This document shows, in pieces, positions 18,223 to 27,154 of a stretch of 64,000 bases of DNA (positions are counted from its first letter, which is position 1; the number at the start of each line of letters is the position of its first letter). Both the position numbers and the translations under genes were made by a program. The DNA lies in NCBI RefSeq assembly GCF_013408335.1, contig NZ_JACBZR010000001.1, forward strand, positions 3,883,501 to 3,947,500, written 5' to 3'. The notes beneath the pieces are model-generated. The model was not told where the DNA came from, made no database searches, and was given only the letters and a program-made list of their open reading frames with translations. This DNA is from Nocardioides panzhihuensis (GTDB taxonomy: Bacteria; Actinomycetota; Actinomycetes; Propionibacteriales; Nocardioidaceae).

Positions 18223-18657
18223 ATGAAGATCGCGGACGTACTCACTCGGAAGGCGATCGCTGAAGTCGTCACGATCGCATCAACCGCCACCGTGCGTGAC
18301 CTGCTCGGGGTCCTCGCCGAGCACAGCATCGGTGCCTGCGTCGTCAGCAGCGACGGCACTGACGTCGCCGGGATCGTCTCGGAGCGCGACGTCGTCCGTC
18401 GCCTCCACGAGAACGACGCGCTGCTCTCCGCCGAGATCTCCTCGATCATGACCACCGAGGTCGAGACCTGTGCGCCCGAGGCCACCATCGACGACATCCT
18501 CGGCACCATGACCAAGCGCCGGATCCGGCACATGCCGGTCGTCTCCACCGACGGTGACCTGGTCGGCATCGTGAGCATCGGCGACCTGGTCAAGCACCGC
18601 ATCGACCAGCTCGCCTTCGAGCGCGACCAGCTCGAGGCGTACGTCCACCAGACGTAG
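18223..18657 (+). CDS. Tandem CBS-domain protein
   Basis: A 144-residue protein consisting of two CBS repeats. The first ends GIVSERDVVRRL, the second GIVSIGDLVKHRI, with the MTTEVETCAPEATIDDIL and RIRHMPVV signatures. Such proteins bind adenosine nucleotides and often regulate a partner. Similar small CBS proteins occur in dormancy and stress regulons of actinobacteria, but the partner here is not evident. The start at 18223 is chosen because the upstream frame to 18139 crosses the terminator hairpin and the CRP-like site. Confidence 0.88.
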   Translation: MKIADVLTRKAIAEVVTIASTATVRDLLGVLAEHSIGACVVSSDGTDVAGIVSERDVVRRLHENDALLSAEISSIMTTEVETCAPEATIDDILGTMTKRRIRHMPVVSTDGDLVGIVSIGDLVKHRIDQLAFERDQLEAYVHQT

Positions 18658-18742
18658 GGCAGGGCGGGGACAGCCCCGTTCTTCACAGGACCTGCACAAC
18701 TTCTGCAGCCTTTCCGGCGGCTCGGGCTTCTAGCCTGAGCAT

Positions 18743-19441
18743 GTGCCAGAACATACGACCGCTCGCCGGGTCCTCGTCGTCGAGGACGAGCCGATCATCA
18801 ACCAGGCCGTCTCCGACCGGCTCGAGGCGGAGGGGTACGACGTCGTCCGGGCGTGGGACGGCCCCGGGGCGGTCTCCTGCTTCGAGGAGACCTCGCCCGA
18901 CCTGGTCGTCCTGGACGTGATGCTGCCGGGCTACGACGGTCTGGAAGTGTGCCGCCGGATCCAGGCCGTTCGCCCGGTGCCGGTGCTCATGCTCACCGCC
19001 CGGGTCGACGAGGCCGATGTGCTGATCGGGCTCGGCGTCGGGGCCGACGACTACCTGACCAAGCCGTTCCGGGCCCGTGAGCTGGTCGCCCGGGTGAACG
19101 CCCTCCTGAGGCGGGTGGAGCGGGCCGCCGAGCTGGCGGCGTCGCCGCGGCGTACGGCCGAGATCGGGGGCCTGCGGATGGATCCGGCCGCACGGCGGGT
19201 GTGGGTCGACGAAGCCGAGGTCAGGCTCACGCCGACCGAGTTCGACCTGCTGGTCTGCCTGGCCGCCGACCCCGGTGCCGTCGTCACTCGCGAACGTCTG
19301 CTCGCCGAGGTCTGGGGCTGGAACGACGCCTCCGGCACCCGCACCGTCGACAGCCATGTGAAGGGGCTGCGCGCCAAGATCGGGTCTGCCCGGGTCCGGA
19401 CCGTGCACGGTGTCGGCTACGCACTGGAGGCCGGCGAGTGA
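18743..19441 (+). CDS. OmpR-family response regulator
   Basis: A 232-residue two-domain regulator. The receiver domain has the acidic pair in VVEDE, phospho-acceptor Asp58 in LVVLDVMLPG, Thr in MLTAR and Lys in LTKPFRAREL. The C-terminal winged helix contains LTPTEFDLL and TVDSHVKGLRAKIG. GTG start. It overlaps the kinase gene by four bases (GTGA), so both are translated together. Confidence 0.95.
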   Translation: MPEHTTARRVLVVEDEPIINQAVSDRLEAEGYDVVRAWDGPGAVSCFEETSPDLVVLDVMLPGYDGLEVCRRIQAVRPVPVLMLTARVDEADVLIGLGVGADDYLTKPFRARELVARVNALLRRVERAAELAASPRRTAEIGGLRMDPAARRVWVDEAEVRLTPTEFDLLVCLAADPGAVVTRERLLAEVWGWNDASGTRTVDSHVKGLRAKIGSARVRTVHGVGYALEAGE

Positions 19442-22071
19442 CTCCCCTGGAACGGGTCTCCTCGATCAAGGTCAAGCTCGGGCTCCTGGTCGCCGCCAGC
19501 GCCCTGGTCGCGGCGGTCGTCGCCTCCGTCGGGCGGGTCGCCGGGGTCTCGCCGTGGGTCTCGATCCCGGTCACGATCGGGATCGCCCTGGCGGTCACCC
19601 AGCTGCTGGCGGCCGGGATGACGTCCCCGCTGCGGCAGATGACCCTCGCGGCCCGGCGGATGGCCCGGGGCGACTACACGGTCTCGGTGCCGGCCGGCGG
19701 AGCCGACGAGGTCGGTCAGCTGGGCCGGGCGTTCAACACGATGGCCAGCGATCTCGGCGCGGTCGACCGCCAGCGCCGAGATCTGGTCGCCAACGTCTCC
19801 CACGAGCTGCGTACGCCGCTGGCGGCTCTCACCGTCGTGCTGGAGAACCTCGTGGACGGCGTCGGGTCCGAGCCGGCCGCCCTCCAGACCGCGCTCGGCC
19901 AGGCCGAGCGCCTGAGCCGGCTGGTCGAGGACCTGCTCGACCTCGCGCGGGTCGACGCCGGCAAGGCGCCGCTGAGCACCTCGTCGGTCGACCTCCGCCC
20001 GCTGCTCGAGGCCTGTGTCGCGGAGGTGCGGGCGAACGGGCGTCCGGTCTCCTACGTGGTCGACGCACCGGCCGACCTGGTCGTCGACGCCGACCCCGAC
20101 CGGCTCAGCCAGCTCGTCGTCAACCTGCTCGACAACGCCTCCCGGCACAGTCCGCGAGACGGTGTGGTCACCGTGCGCGCCGGTAGGGACGGCGAGCGCT
20201 ACCACCTCGAGGTCCTCGACTCCGGGCCCGGTGTTCCGGCCGCCGACCGGGGTCGCGTCTTCGAGCCCTTCGGCACGCTGAGCGCCTCCGCCGAGAGCGG
20301 TGGGACCGGGCTCGGGCTCGCCATCGCCCGGTGGGTCACCGACCTGCACGGCGGCTCCATCGCCTTCCTCGACCCGCTCCCCGACACCGCGGGTGCCCGC
20401 GTCCGCGTCGACCTTCCGCTGCGGCCTCCCGCACGCGCCATCCCCCATCAGCTCGATGCCAGTCGTCCTGCCCCCACCCATGAGGAGACCCAGATGCCCA
20501 CCACTCCCCCGGCGGCCGAGCCCGCCGAACCGGCCCAGCCGGTCGACGCTCGCGAGACCGCGACGTCGGCCGACCCCAAGGCCGCCTACGTCACCCCGTC
20601 GGTCCTCGACGACATCTTCGGCACCTACTGGCCAGACTCCGGCGTGACCGGAAGGTTCGGACTCTTCATCGGTGCCGTGGTCGCCGGCCTGCTCGGCGGA
20701 CTGTTGATCCCCGACCGCAACGCCGGCCTCGGCACGGTCATCGTGCTGCTGGCCGCCGGCGGGGTCGTGATGATGGCGGGCAAGGAACGGCGCAGCCGGT
20801 TCTCGATCCTCTGTTACGTGCTGTACGCGATGCTCTCCTCGGTCGCGGTGGTCCGCGACGCCGAGTGGATCGTCGTGCTGTGCCTGATCACCGCCATCGC
20901 TGTCCTGCTGTGCGCCTCCACGCAGGCGAAGACCCTGTTGGGGATCATGCTGACCGGGATCTCCTGGCCGCTGGCCGGGCTGCGCGGGATCCCGTGGCTG
21001 GGCCGGACGCTGACCAGCGTCTCCGGTCGCGGACACGGTGCCGCGGTCGCCCGCACCACGGTGCTGTCCCTGCTCGGACTGGTGATCTTCGGACTCCTGT
21101 TCACCACCGCCGACGCGGTGCTGGGCAGCTGGGTCGACCAGTTCGTGCCGGACGTACGCCCCGATACCCTCGCGGCCCGGATCTTCATGACCGTCTTCGT
21201 CTTCGGGGTGGTGCTGGGCGCTGCGTACCTGGCCGTGAACCCGCCGCGGATCGACCAGAGCGAGCGTACGTCCCAGCCCGTCGCCAACCGCTACGAGTGG
21301 CTGGCTCCGGTCGGGGTCGTGGTCGCCGTCTTCGCGGCGTTCCTGGTCGCTCAGGCGACCGCGGTGTTCGGCGGCGAGGACTACCTGCGCGAGACGACGG
21401 GGCTGACGTATGCCGAGTACGTCCACCAGGGGTTCGGCCAGCTCACCGTCGCGACCGCACTGACTCTGCTGGTGATCTGGGCGGCGGCTCGCAAGGCGCC
21501 GGTGGAGACCATCGCCGACCGGCTGTGGCTGCGGGTCGCGCTCGGGCTGCTCGCCGCCGAGGCCCAGGTCGTCGTCGGGTCGGCGCTGTATCGGATGCAC
21601 CTCTACCAGGAGGCGTACGGCTTCACGCAGCTCCGTCTGCTCGTGGACGTCTTCGAGGCCTGGCTGGGTCTGCTGGTGGTCGCCGGGCTCGTCGCCGCGG
21701 TGGCCGGCGGCGCGATCGGTCGCGGGGTCTGGCTCGGTCGGTTCGCCCTGGTGAGCGGCGCTGTCGCGCTGCTCGGGATCGCCGCCATCAACCCGGACGC
21801 GTGGATCGCCGAGCACAACGTCTCGCGCTATGAGGAGACCGGGAAGATCGACACCGACTTCCTCTCCGGTCTCAGCGACGACGCGGTGCCGGCCCTGAAG
21901 AAGCTCCCAGCGGACCTGCGGAGCTGTGTGCTCGGGACCGACGATCGCGAGGGCGACTGGCTGGAGTGGAACCTCGGCCGTGCGCGGGCCGACGGCCTGA
22001 CCCCGACCTATCTCGTGCCGGACGACGCGACCGCGACGGTGTGCCCCAGCGAGATTCGATACGTAGACTGA
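19438..22071 (+). CDS. Sensor histidine kinase fused in frame to a DUF4173/DUF4153-like membrane protein
   Basis: A single 877-codon frame. Residues 1-352 are a complete kinase: two membrane helices (about 12-32 and 41-61), HAMP, HisKA with His122 in VANVSHELRTPLAAL, and HATPase (NLLDNASRHS, DSGPGVP, GTGLGLAIA). Residues 353-877 are a polytopic protein of roughly ten helices beginning MPTTPPAAEPAEPAQP and resembling DUF4173/DUF4153. At the joint, GAGGAG precedes an ATG at 20494, so the second part may also be made separately. Either the two genes lost a stop codon or the fusion is real. The partner regulator lies immediately upstream. Confidence 0.8.
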   Translation: MTPLERVSSIKVKLGLLVAASALVAAVVASVGRVAGVSPWVSIPVTIGIALAVTQLLAAGMTSPLRQMTLAARRMARGDYTVSVPAGGADEVGQLGRAFNTMASDLGAVDRQRRDLVANVSHELRTPLAALTVVLENLVDGVGSEPAALQTALGQAERLSRLVEDLLDLARVDAGKAPLSTSSVDLRPLLEACVAEVRANGRPVSYVVDAPADLVVDADPDRLSQLVVNLLDNASRHSPRDGVVTVRAGRDGERYHLEVLDSGPGVPAADRGRVFEPFGTLSASAESGGTGLGLAIARWVTDLHGGSIAFLDPLPDTAGARVRVDLPLRPPARAIPHQLDASRPAPTHEETQMPTTPPAAEPAEPAQPVDARETATSADPKAAYVTPSVLDDIFGTYWPDSGVTGRFGLFIGAVVAGLLGGLLIPDRNAGLGTVIVLLAAGGVVMMAGKERRSRFSILCYVLYAMLSSVAVVRDAEWIVVLCLITAIAVLLCASTQAKTLLGIMLTGISWPLAGLRGIPWLGRTLTSVSGRGHGAAVARTTVLSLLGLVIFGLLFTTADAVLGSWVDQFVPDVRPDTLAARIFMTVFVFGVVLGAAYLAVNPPRIDQSERTSQPVANRYEWLAPVGVVVAVFAAFLVAQATAVFGGEDYLRETTGLTYAEYVHQGFGQLTVATALTLLVIWAAARKAPVETIADRLWLRVALGLLAAEAQVVVGSALYRMHLYQEAYGFTQLRLLVDVFEAWLGLLVVAGLVAAVAGGAIGRGVWLGRFALVSGAVALLGIAAINPDAWIAEHNVSRYEETGKIDTDFLSGLSDDAVPALKKLPADLRSCVLGTDDREGDWLEWNLGRARADGLTPTYLVPDDATATVCPSEIRYVD
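20484..20496 (+). promoter_or_regulatory. Internal ribosome-binding site and start inside the kinase fusion
   Basis: GAGGAG lies about 6-7 nt upstream of the in-frame ATG at 20494, exactly between the kinase domain and the membrane domain. It implies that the DUF4173-like protein (525 residues) can be translated on its own. Confidence 0.55.
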
Positions 22072-22075
22072 ACCC

Positions 22076-22450
22076 ATGACCCAGAAGCCTGAGATCGACT
22101 TCGTCGACCCCACCCCTCCGACCGACCTCGTCATCAAGGACATCACCATCGGTGACGGCGAGGAGGCCACCGAGCGTGACCGCGTCTCGGTGCACTACGT
22201 CGGCGTGGCGCTGTCCACCGGCGAGGAGTTCGACGCGTCCTACAACCGTGGCGAGCCGCTCGACTTCCGCGTCGGCATCGGCCAGGTCATCCAGGGCTGG
22301 GACCAGGGCATCCTCGGCATGAAGGTCGGCGGCCGCCGCCAGCTCGTCATCCCGCCCCACCTGGGCTACGGCGACCGCGGTGCCGGCAACGTCATCAAGC
22401 CCGGTGAGACCCTCGTCTTCCTCTGCGACCTGGTGAAGGTCGAGAAGTAA
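22076..22450 (+). CDS. FKBP-type peptidyl-prolyl cis-trans isomerase
   Basis: A 124-residue single-domain FKBP. Active-site residues are visible in VSVHYVG, EEFDASYNRGEPLDF, GQVIQGWDQGILGMKVGG, and IPPHLGYG. There is no signal peptide, so it is a cytoplasmic folding helper. The ATG lies 4 bp after the stop of the kinase fusion. A strong hairpin follows. Confidence 0.95.
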   Translation: MTQKPEIDFVDPTPPTDLVIKDITIGDGEEATERDRVSVHYVGVALSTGEEFDASYNRGEPLDFRVGIGQVIQGWDQGILGMKVGGRRQLVIPPHLGYGDRGAGNVIKPGETLVFLCDLVKVEK

Positions 22451-22464
22451 GCAGTTCGTACGCA

Positions 22465-22498
22465 GCGAGGCGGTGACCCTTCCGGGTCACCGCCTCGC
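22465..22498. terminator. Terminator between FKBP and S4 genes
   Basis: GCGAGGCGGTGACCC (22465-22479) pairs perfectly with GGGTCACCGCCTCGC (22484-22498) over a TTCC loop, followed by a pyrimidine-rich tail. Positioned between convergent genes, it can terminate both. Confidence 0.85.
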
Positions 22499-22515
22499 TC
22501 TATTTCTGCCGGGTC

Positions 22516-22770
22516 CTACCACGGCACGTCGAAGTCGGCCTCGTCGGAGACCCGGGCGGACTGGCCGGCGTACTCCACGACGTCGCCGACGCGGAGCTGA
22601 CGGCCACGGCGGAGCTCGGGCTCGCCGTTGACCTTCACCTGACCGGCGGTGATCGCCGGGCGCGCCTCGGAGCCGGCCTCGACCAGGTTGGCCAGCTTCA
22701 GGAACTGACCGAGCCTGATGATCTCGTCGGAGATGGGTACGTCGAAGGGTTCGCTCTGATGCTCGCTCAC
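22516..22770 (-). CDS. S4-domain RNA-binding protein
   Basis: An 84-residue single S4 domain. LGQFLKLANLVEAGSEARPAI, followed by GQVKVNGEPELRRGRQLRVGD, matches the YaaA/RqcP type, short ribosome-associated RNA-binding proteins. GTG start at 22770. The exact role, for example in ribosome-associated quality control, is inferred from the family. Confidence 0.85.
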   Translation of the reverse strand: MSEHQSEPFDVPISDEIIRLGQFLKLANLVEAGSEARPAITAGQVKVNGEPELRRGRQLRVGDVVEYAGQSARVSDEADFDVPW

Positions 22771-22870
22771 GCGACCACGTCCGTAGCGCAGGCGCCAGAG
22801 TACGGACGCGGTCGCGTGTTGTATTGACGGTTCACTCGCTGTCGCTCGCTCACGTGCCCATCCTCCCCCA

Positions 22871-24148
22871 TCACTCCATCAGGACCGCGACGGTGTGGAT
22901 GATGACGCCGACGAGCCCGCCGACGATGGTGCCGTTGATGCGGATGAACTGCAGGTCCCGGCCGACGAAGAGCTCGATGCGGCGAGCGGCCTGCTTGCCG
23001 TCCCAGCGCTGGATCGTATGGGTGATGACGGTGGTCGCCTCGCGGCCGTAGCGCTGGACGACGTAGACGGCCACGTCGGACGCGAGCGCGTCGTAGCGGC
23101 GCTGGAGCGCCTCGTCGAGGACGACCTTCTGGGCGTAGCGGATGACCTCGTCCAGGGCGCGGAGGCGAACGACGCCTTCGGGGTCACGCAGCGAGGAGGT
23201 CAGCGCGCGACGCAGCGCGTCCCAGATGGAGATGGCGGTGTTGATGACGCCCGGATGCTCGAGCACGCGCTCCTTGAGCCGCTCGGCACGCTCCATGGTC
23301 GCCTGGTCGTGCTGCAGGTTGTCGGCGAGGTCGGCGAGCATGGCGTCGATCGCCTTGCGGGCTCGGTGCTCGGGGTCGTCGCGGATGTCGGCGATCCAGC
23401 GGACCAGCTCGACGTGGATGCGGGCGGTCACCGGCTCACGCAGCACCTGCGGCGTCCACCAGGGCGCGCGCTCACCGAGCACCTCGGTGACGATCTCCTC
23501 GTTCTCCTCGAGCCAGCCGTGCAGCTCGACCAGCGCCAGGTCGACCAGGCCGTGATGTACGCCGTCGTCCAGGGCCGCCTGCAGCGTGCCGCCGAGGAGC
23601 GGCGCGATCTGCTCCTCGCGCAGGCGAGGTACGAACCCGTCCTGGATGATCTCGACGATGTGCCGGTTGCTGATCCGGGACAACCCGTCGGCGACCACGG
23701 TGGAGACCTCGTCGACGACCCGCTTGGCGTTGGCCTCCTCCGAGAGCCACAGCGCGAGCCTCAGCGACGGCATCGCGACACCGAGCCGCTCGCGGATGGT
23801 CTCCTCCTGCAGGAAGTTGTCCTGGACGAACTCCTCCAGGCTGGCGCCGAGCTCGTCCTTCCGCTTCGGGATCAGCGCGGTGTGCGGCACCGGCAGCCCC
23901 AGCGGGTGGCGGAACAGCGCGGTGACCGCGAACCAGTCGGCGATCGCGCCGACCATCGACGCCTCGGCACCGGCGTTCACGAACCCCCAGAACCCGTCCA
24001 TGCCCAGGGTCAGCAGATAGACGATGGCGGCCACGACCAGGAGCCCGGTGGCGACGATGCGCATCCGGCGCAGTGCCTGGCGACGTACGACATCGGCCTC
24101 GGTCTCGGCCATCAGGCCGCCGATCCCGACGCCCCCAGGAGAACTCAT
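22871..24148 (-). CDS. DUF445 membrane-anchored protein
   Basis: A 425-residue protein of the DUF445 (YjiN/YheB) family. One or two membrane segments near the N-terminus (IVATGLLVVAAIVYLLTLGM) are followed by AGAEASMVGAIADWFAVTALFRHPLG, the family signature, a long helical middle part, and a C-terminal hydrophobic segment (GTIVGGLVGVIIHTVAVL). Function is unknown; the family is thought to be envelope-associated. Met13 (24112) is an alternative start. Confidence 0.85.
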   Translation of the reverse strand: MSSPGGVGIGGLMAETEADVVRRQALRRMRIVATGLLVVAAIVYLLTLGMDGFWGFVNAGAEASMVGAIADWFAVTALFRHPLGLPVPHTALIPKRKDELGASLEEFVQDNFLQEETIRERLGVAMPSLRLALWLSEEANAKRVVDEVSTVVADGLSRISNRHIVEIIQDGFVPRLREEQIAPLLGGTLQAALDDGVHHGLVDLALVELHGWLEENEEIVTEVLGERAPWWTPQVLREPVTARIHVELVRWIADIRDDPEHRARKAIDAMLADLADNLQHDQATMERAERLKERVLEHPGVINTAISIWDALRRALTSSLRDPEGVVRLRALDEVIRYAQKVVLDEALQRRYDALASDVAVYVVQRYGREATTVITHTIQRWDGKQAARRIELFVGRDLQFIRINGTIVGGLVGVIIHTVAVLME

Positions 24149-24300
24149 GGCCCAATTGTGCCGGGTCGCCCAACGCAGGGCCGAACTGCAACACCGAGAC
24201 CGGGGTTTCTATAGGCTACTCACGGGTTGGCCAACAGGTGGGTTACAAACCACCCAAGGGCGTCACCGATCCCTTCCCCCGCTCGTTGGAGTGGACGAGA

Positions 24301-24318
24301 GTGCCTCGGGGGAGGCAC
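24301..24318 (+). other. Small hairpin in the leader of the next gene
   Basis: GTGCCTC (24301-24307) and GAGGCAC (24312-24318) flank a GGGG loop 20 bp upstream of the ATG at 24339. It may affect translation of that gene. A -10-like TATAGG lies near 24210. Confidence 0.4.
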
Positions 24319-24338
24319 ACGTCCCACCGAGGAGATAC

Positions 24339-24698
24339 ATGTTGTCGCACAACGCGGACGGTGTGGGGTCGCATCTGTTCGACTCATCGAGGAGCGCGAT
24401 GTCACTGACCACCGCCGCCAAGGTGGAGGTTCTCAGCGTCCTCGTCCGCGCCGGCCGGGAGGCCCGCGCCCCACTCACCCCGCACGACTGCAACACCGTG
24501 GTCGAGACCAGCGCCCACCTCGCTGAGATCGCGCCGACCCTTCCCGAGCGCTCGCCCGGCGAACGTGCTCGCGCGACCCGCTCGGCGATGGAGCTGTTCC
24601 TCTCCCTCGACTGCCCCCAGCTCGCGCCCGAGCTCCGCGAGGAGCTCGCCCAGGCCGTGGAGCACGTGGTCGTACGTCATCCGGCGACGGCCCCCTAG
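24339..24698 (+). CDS. Small hypothetical protein
   Basis: A 119-residue helical protein that I do not recognise. It contains SLTTAAKVEVLSVLVRAGRE and a leucine-rich C-terminal half with no catalytic motif, signal peptide or membrane helix. Two starts are plausible: 24339 (GAGGAG 5 nt upstream) and 24399 (another GAGGAG upstream of MSLTTAAK), giving 119 or 99 residues. A hairpin lies in its leader and a strong terminator after it, so it is a single transcription unit. Confidence 0.6.
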   Translation: MLSHNADGVGSHLFDSSRSAMSLTTAAKVEVLSVLVRAGREARAPLTPHDCNTVVETSAHLAEIAPTLPERSPGERARATRSAMELFLSLDCPQLAPELREELAQAVEHVVVRHPATAP

Positions 24699-24739
24699 AG
24701 CAGAAGAGTTTCAACCCCCGCCTCGTTTCAAGCAAAAAT

Positions 24740-24768
24740 GCCGCTGCGGCCCCACGGGCCGCAGCGGC
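24740..24768 (+). terminator. Terminator before the pyrimidine-degradation cluster
   Basis: GCCGCTGCGGCCC (24740-24752) pairs perfectly with GGGCCGCAGCGGC (24756-24768) over a 3-nt loop. A T-rich stretch follows within 10 bp. It insulates the next gene, whose ribosome site begins 10 bp later. Confidence 0.8.
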
Positions 24769-24796
24769 GTGCTTCTATTTGGGGGGAGGTACTTGC

Positions 24797-25645
24797 ATGA
24801 GCATCGTCAGAGCCGCAATCAGCCAGACCACCTGGACCGGGGACAAGGTCTCCATGCTGGACAAGCACGAGGGCTTCGCGCGTGACGCCGCCGCGCAGGG
24901 CGCCCAGGTGATGTGCTTCCAGGAGCTCTTCTACGGGCCCTACTTCGGGATCACCCAGGACAAGAAGTACTACCGCTACGCAGAGCCGGCCGACGGGCCG
25001 ATCGTGCAGCGCTTCGCGAGCCTGGCCAAGGAGCTGGGCATGGTGATGGTGCTGCCGATCTACGAGGAGGCGGAGGTCGGGGTCTACTACAACACCGCCG
25101 TGCTCGTCGACGCCGACGGCACGATCCTCGGCAAGTACCGGAAGAACCATCTGCCCCACGTGGAGAAGTTCTGGGAGAAGTTCTACTTCCGCCCCGGCAA
25201 CCTGGGCTACCCGGTCTTCGAGTCGGCGGTCGGCAAGGTGGGGATGTACATCTGCTACGACCGCCACTTCCCCGAGGGCTGGCGCGAGCTCGGTCTCAAC
25301 GGCGCCCACATGGTCTTCAACCCCAACGCCACCAAGCCCGGACTCTCCAACCGGCTGTGGGAGGTCGAGCAGCCCGCTGCCGCGGTCGCCAACGGCTACT
25401 TCGTGCTCGCGCCCAACCGGGTCGGGCTGGAGGACAACGAGTACGGCCCCGAGGCGGTCGACTTCTACGGGATGTCGCAGATCGTGGACCCTCGCGGCAA
25501 CTACGTGGGCGAGCTCGGCTCGGGCGAGAAGGAGGAGCTGCTGGTGCGCGACCTCGACATGAACATGGTCCAGGAGATGCGCGACGACTGGCAGTTCTAC
25601 CGCGACCGACGGCCCGACTCCTACACCGCCATCCCTCGACCGTGA
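24797..25645 (+). CDS. Nitrilase-family hydrolase, probable beta-ureidopropionase
   Basis: A 282-residue carbon-nitrogen hydrolase with the Glu-Lys-Cys triad: Glu in MCFQELFY, Lys in GKYRKNHLP and Cys in MYICYDRHFPEG. The sequence and context point to N-carbamoyl-beta-alanine amidohydrolase, the third step of reductive pyrimidine breakdown, giving beta-alanine, CO2 and ammonia. GGGAGG lies upstream of the ATG. It begins the catabolic cluster; a repeat element separates it from hydA. Confidence 0.9.
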   Translation: MSIVRAAISQTTWTGDKVSMLDKHEGFARDAAAQGAQVMCFQELFYGPYFGITQDKKYYRYAEPADGPIVQRFASLAKELGMVMVLPIYEEAEVGVYYNTAVLVDADGTILGKYRKNHLPHVEKFWEKFYFRPGNLGYPVFESAVGKVGMYICYDRHFPEGWRELGLNGAHMVFNPNATKPGLSNRLWEVEQPAAAVANGYFVLAPNRVGLEDNEYGPEAVDFYGMSQIVDPRGNYVGELGSGEKEELLVRDLDMNMVQEMRDDWQFYRDRRPDSYTAIPRP

Positions 25646-25654
25646 ACGACTGTG

Positions 25655-25703
25655 TTGGTCTCGACACGCCTCCGCCTAGCGGCTCCGGCGGCTCGACCAG
25701 CGG
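25655..25703. repeat. Copy of a dispersed intergenic repeat
   Basis: A 49-bp GC-rich element between two genes of the same operon. It starts TTGGTCTCGACACGCC and ends GGCTCGACCAGCGG, so its ends (GGTCTCGA and TCGACCA) are imperfect inverted repeats. Similar GGTCTCGACA/TCGACCA words are familiar as dispersed intergenic repeats in Nocardioides and relatives. Only one copy is in this window, so the assignment is from memory and needs a genome search. Confidence 0.45.
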
Positions 25704-25716
25704 ATAGGAGCACCGC

Positions 25717-27150
25717 ATGAGCACCACTCTCATCACTGGCGGCACGGTCGTCTCCGCGACCGGGCGCACCCAGGCAGACGTGCTGGTGGACGGTGAGAAG
25801 ATCGTGGCGCTCATCTCCCCCGGTGCCAGCCCCTTCGGCACGATCAACGCGGACCTGACCATCGACGCGACCGGGAAGTACGTCATCCCCGGTGGCGTCG
25901 ACGCCCACACCCACATGCAGCTGCCGTTCGGCGGGACCAACGCGTCCGACACCTTCGAGACCGGCACCAGAGCGGCGGCCTGGGGCGGCACCACGACGAT
26001 CATCGACTTCGCGGTGCAGCGCTACGGCGAACGCGTACAGGACGGGCTGGCGCACTGGCACGAGCTGGCCGCCGGCAACTGCGCGATCGACTACGGGTTC
26101 CACCAGATCATCGGCGGGGTCGACGACGACGCGCTCAAGGCGATGGACTCGCTGGTCGATGAGGGGATCACCTCGTACAAGCTGTTCATGGCCTATCCGG
26201 GTGTCTTCTACTCCGACGACGCCCAGGTGCTGCGGGCGATGCAGAAGGCCACCGGCCACGGGCTGCTGACCATGATGCACGCCGAGAACGGGCCGGCGAT
26301 CGACGTGCTCGCCGCGCAGCTGGCCGAGTCCGGGAAGACGAGCCCCTACTACCACGGCATCGCGCGTGCCTGGCAGCTCGAGGAGGAGGCCACCCACCGG
26401 GCGATCATGCTCGCCGACGTCACCGGAGCACCCCTCTACGTGGTGCACGTCAGCGCCAAGCAGGCCGTCGAGCAGCTCGCCGCCGCCCGGGACAAGGGCA
26501 GGAACGTCTACGGCGAGACCTGCCCGCAGTATCTCTACCTCTCCCTCGAGGACCAGCTCGGCGCGAGGTCGGAGGAGTGGGGCGACTTCGAGGGCGCGAA
26601 GTGGGTCTGCTCGACGCCGCTGCGCTCGCGCGAGGAGGGCCACCAGGACGCGATGTGGCAGGCCCTGCGCACCAACGACCTGCAGATGGTCTCCACCGAT
26701 CACTGCCCCTTCTGCATGAAGGAGCAGAAGGAGCTCGGCAAGGACGACTTCCGGGCGATCCCGAACGGGATCGGCTCGATCGAGCACCGCGTCGACCTGC
26801 TCTACCAGGGTGTGGTGACCGGTCAGATCGCATTGGAACGGTGGGTGGAGCTGATCGCGACCACGCCGGCGAGGATGTTCGGGCTCTACGGCCGCAAGGG
26901 CGTCATCGCGCCGGGCGCGGACGCAGACATCGTCGTCTACGACCCAGCCGGACACACCTCCATCGGCCTCGGGGAGGGCAGGACCCATCACATGAACATG
27001 GACCACTCCGCCTGGCAGGGCTACGAGATCGACGGACACGTCGACGTGGTGCTCTCCCGCGGGTCCGTCGTCGTGGCCGACGGGGAGTTCAAAGGCACCA
27101 AGGGTCACGGCAGCTACCTCAAGCGCGACCTGTCCCAGTACCTGGTGTGA
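25717..27150 (+). CDS. hydA: Dihydropyrimidinase / D-hydantoinase
   Basis: A 477-residue amidohydrolase that opens dihydrouracil and dihydrothymine rings. Metal ligands lie in GGVDAHTHMQLPFGGT, the bridging carboxylated lysine in SYKLFMAYPG, and further histidines in MMHAENG and VVHVSAKQA; the final Asp is in STDHCPF. Length is typical. AGGAG lies 9 nt upstream of the ATG. The upstream ureidopropionase and downstream transaminase and dehydrogenase confirm pyrimidine catabolism, not antibiotic hydantoin use. Confidence 0.95.
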   Translation: MSTTLITGGTVVSATGRTQADVLVDGEKIVALISPGASPFGTINADLTIDATGKYVIPGGVDAHTHMQLPFGGTNASDTFETGTRAAAWGGTTTIIDFAVQRYGERVQDGLAHWHELAAGNCAIDYGFHQIIGGVDDDALKAMDSLVDEGITSYKLFMAYPGVFYSDDAQVLRAMQKATGHGLLTMMHAENGPAIDVLAAQLAESGKTSPYYHGIARAWQLEEEATHRAIMLADVTGAPLYVVHVSAKQAVEQLAAARDKGRNVYGETCPQYLYLSLEDQLGARSEEWGDFEGAKWVCSTPLRSREEGHQDAMWQALRTNDLQMVSTDHCPFCMKEQKELGKDDFRAIPNGIGSIEHRVDLLYQGVVTGQIALERWVELIATTPARMFGLYGRKGVIAPGADADIVVYDPAGHTSIGLGEGRTHHMNMDHSAWQGYEIDGHVDVVLSRGSVVVADGEFKGTKGHGSYLKRDLSQYLV

Positions 27151-27154
27151 CGGC

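Noticed and set aside
19417..22170. 917-codon minus-strand frame
   Set aside because: It is antisense to the response regulator end, kinase fusion and FKBP start; its composition is typical of GC-rich shadow frames.
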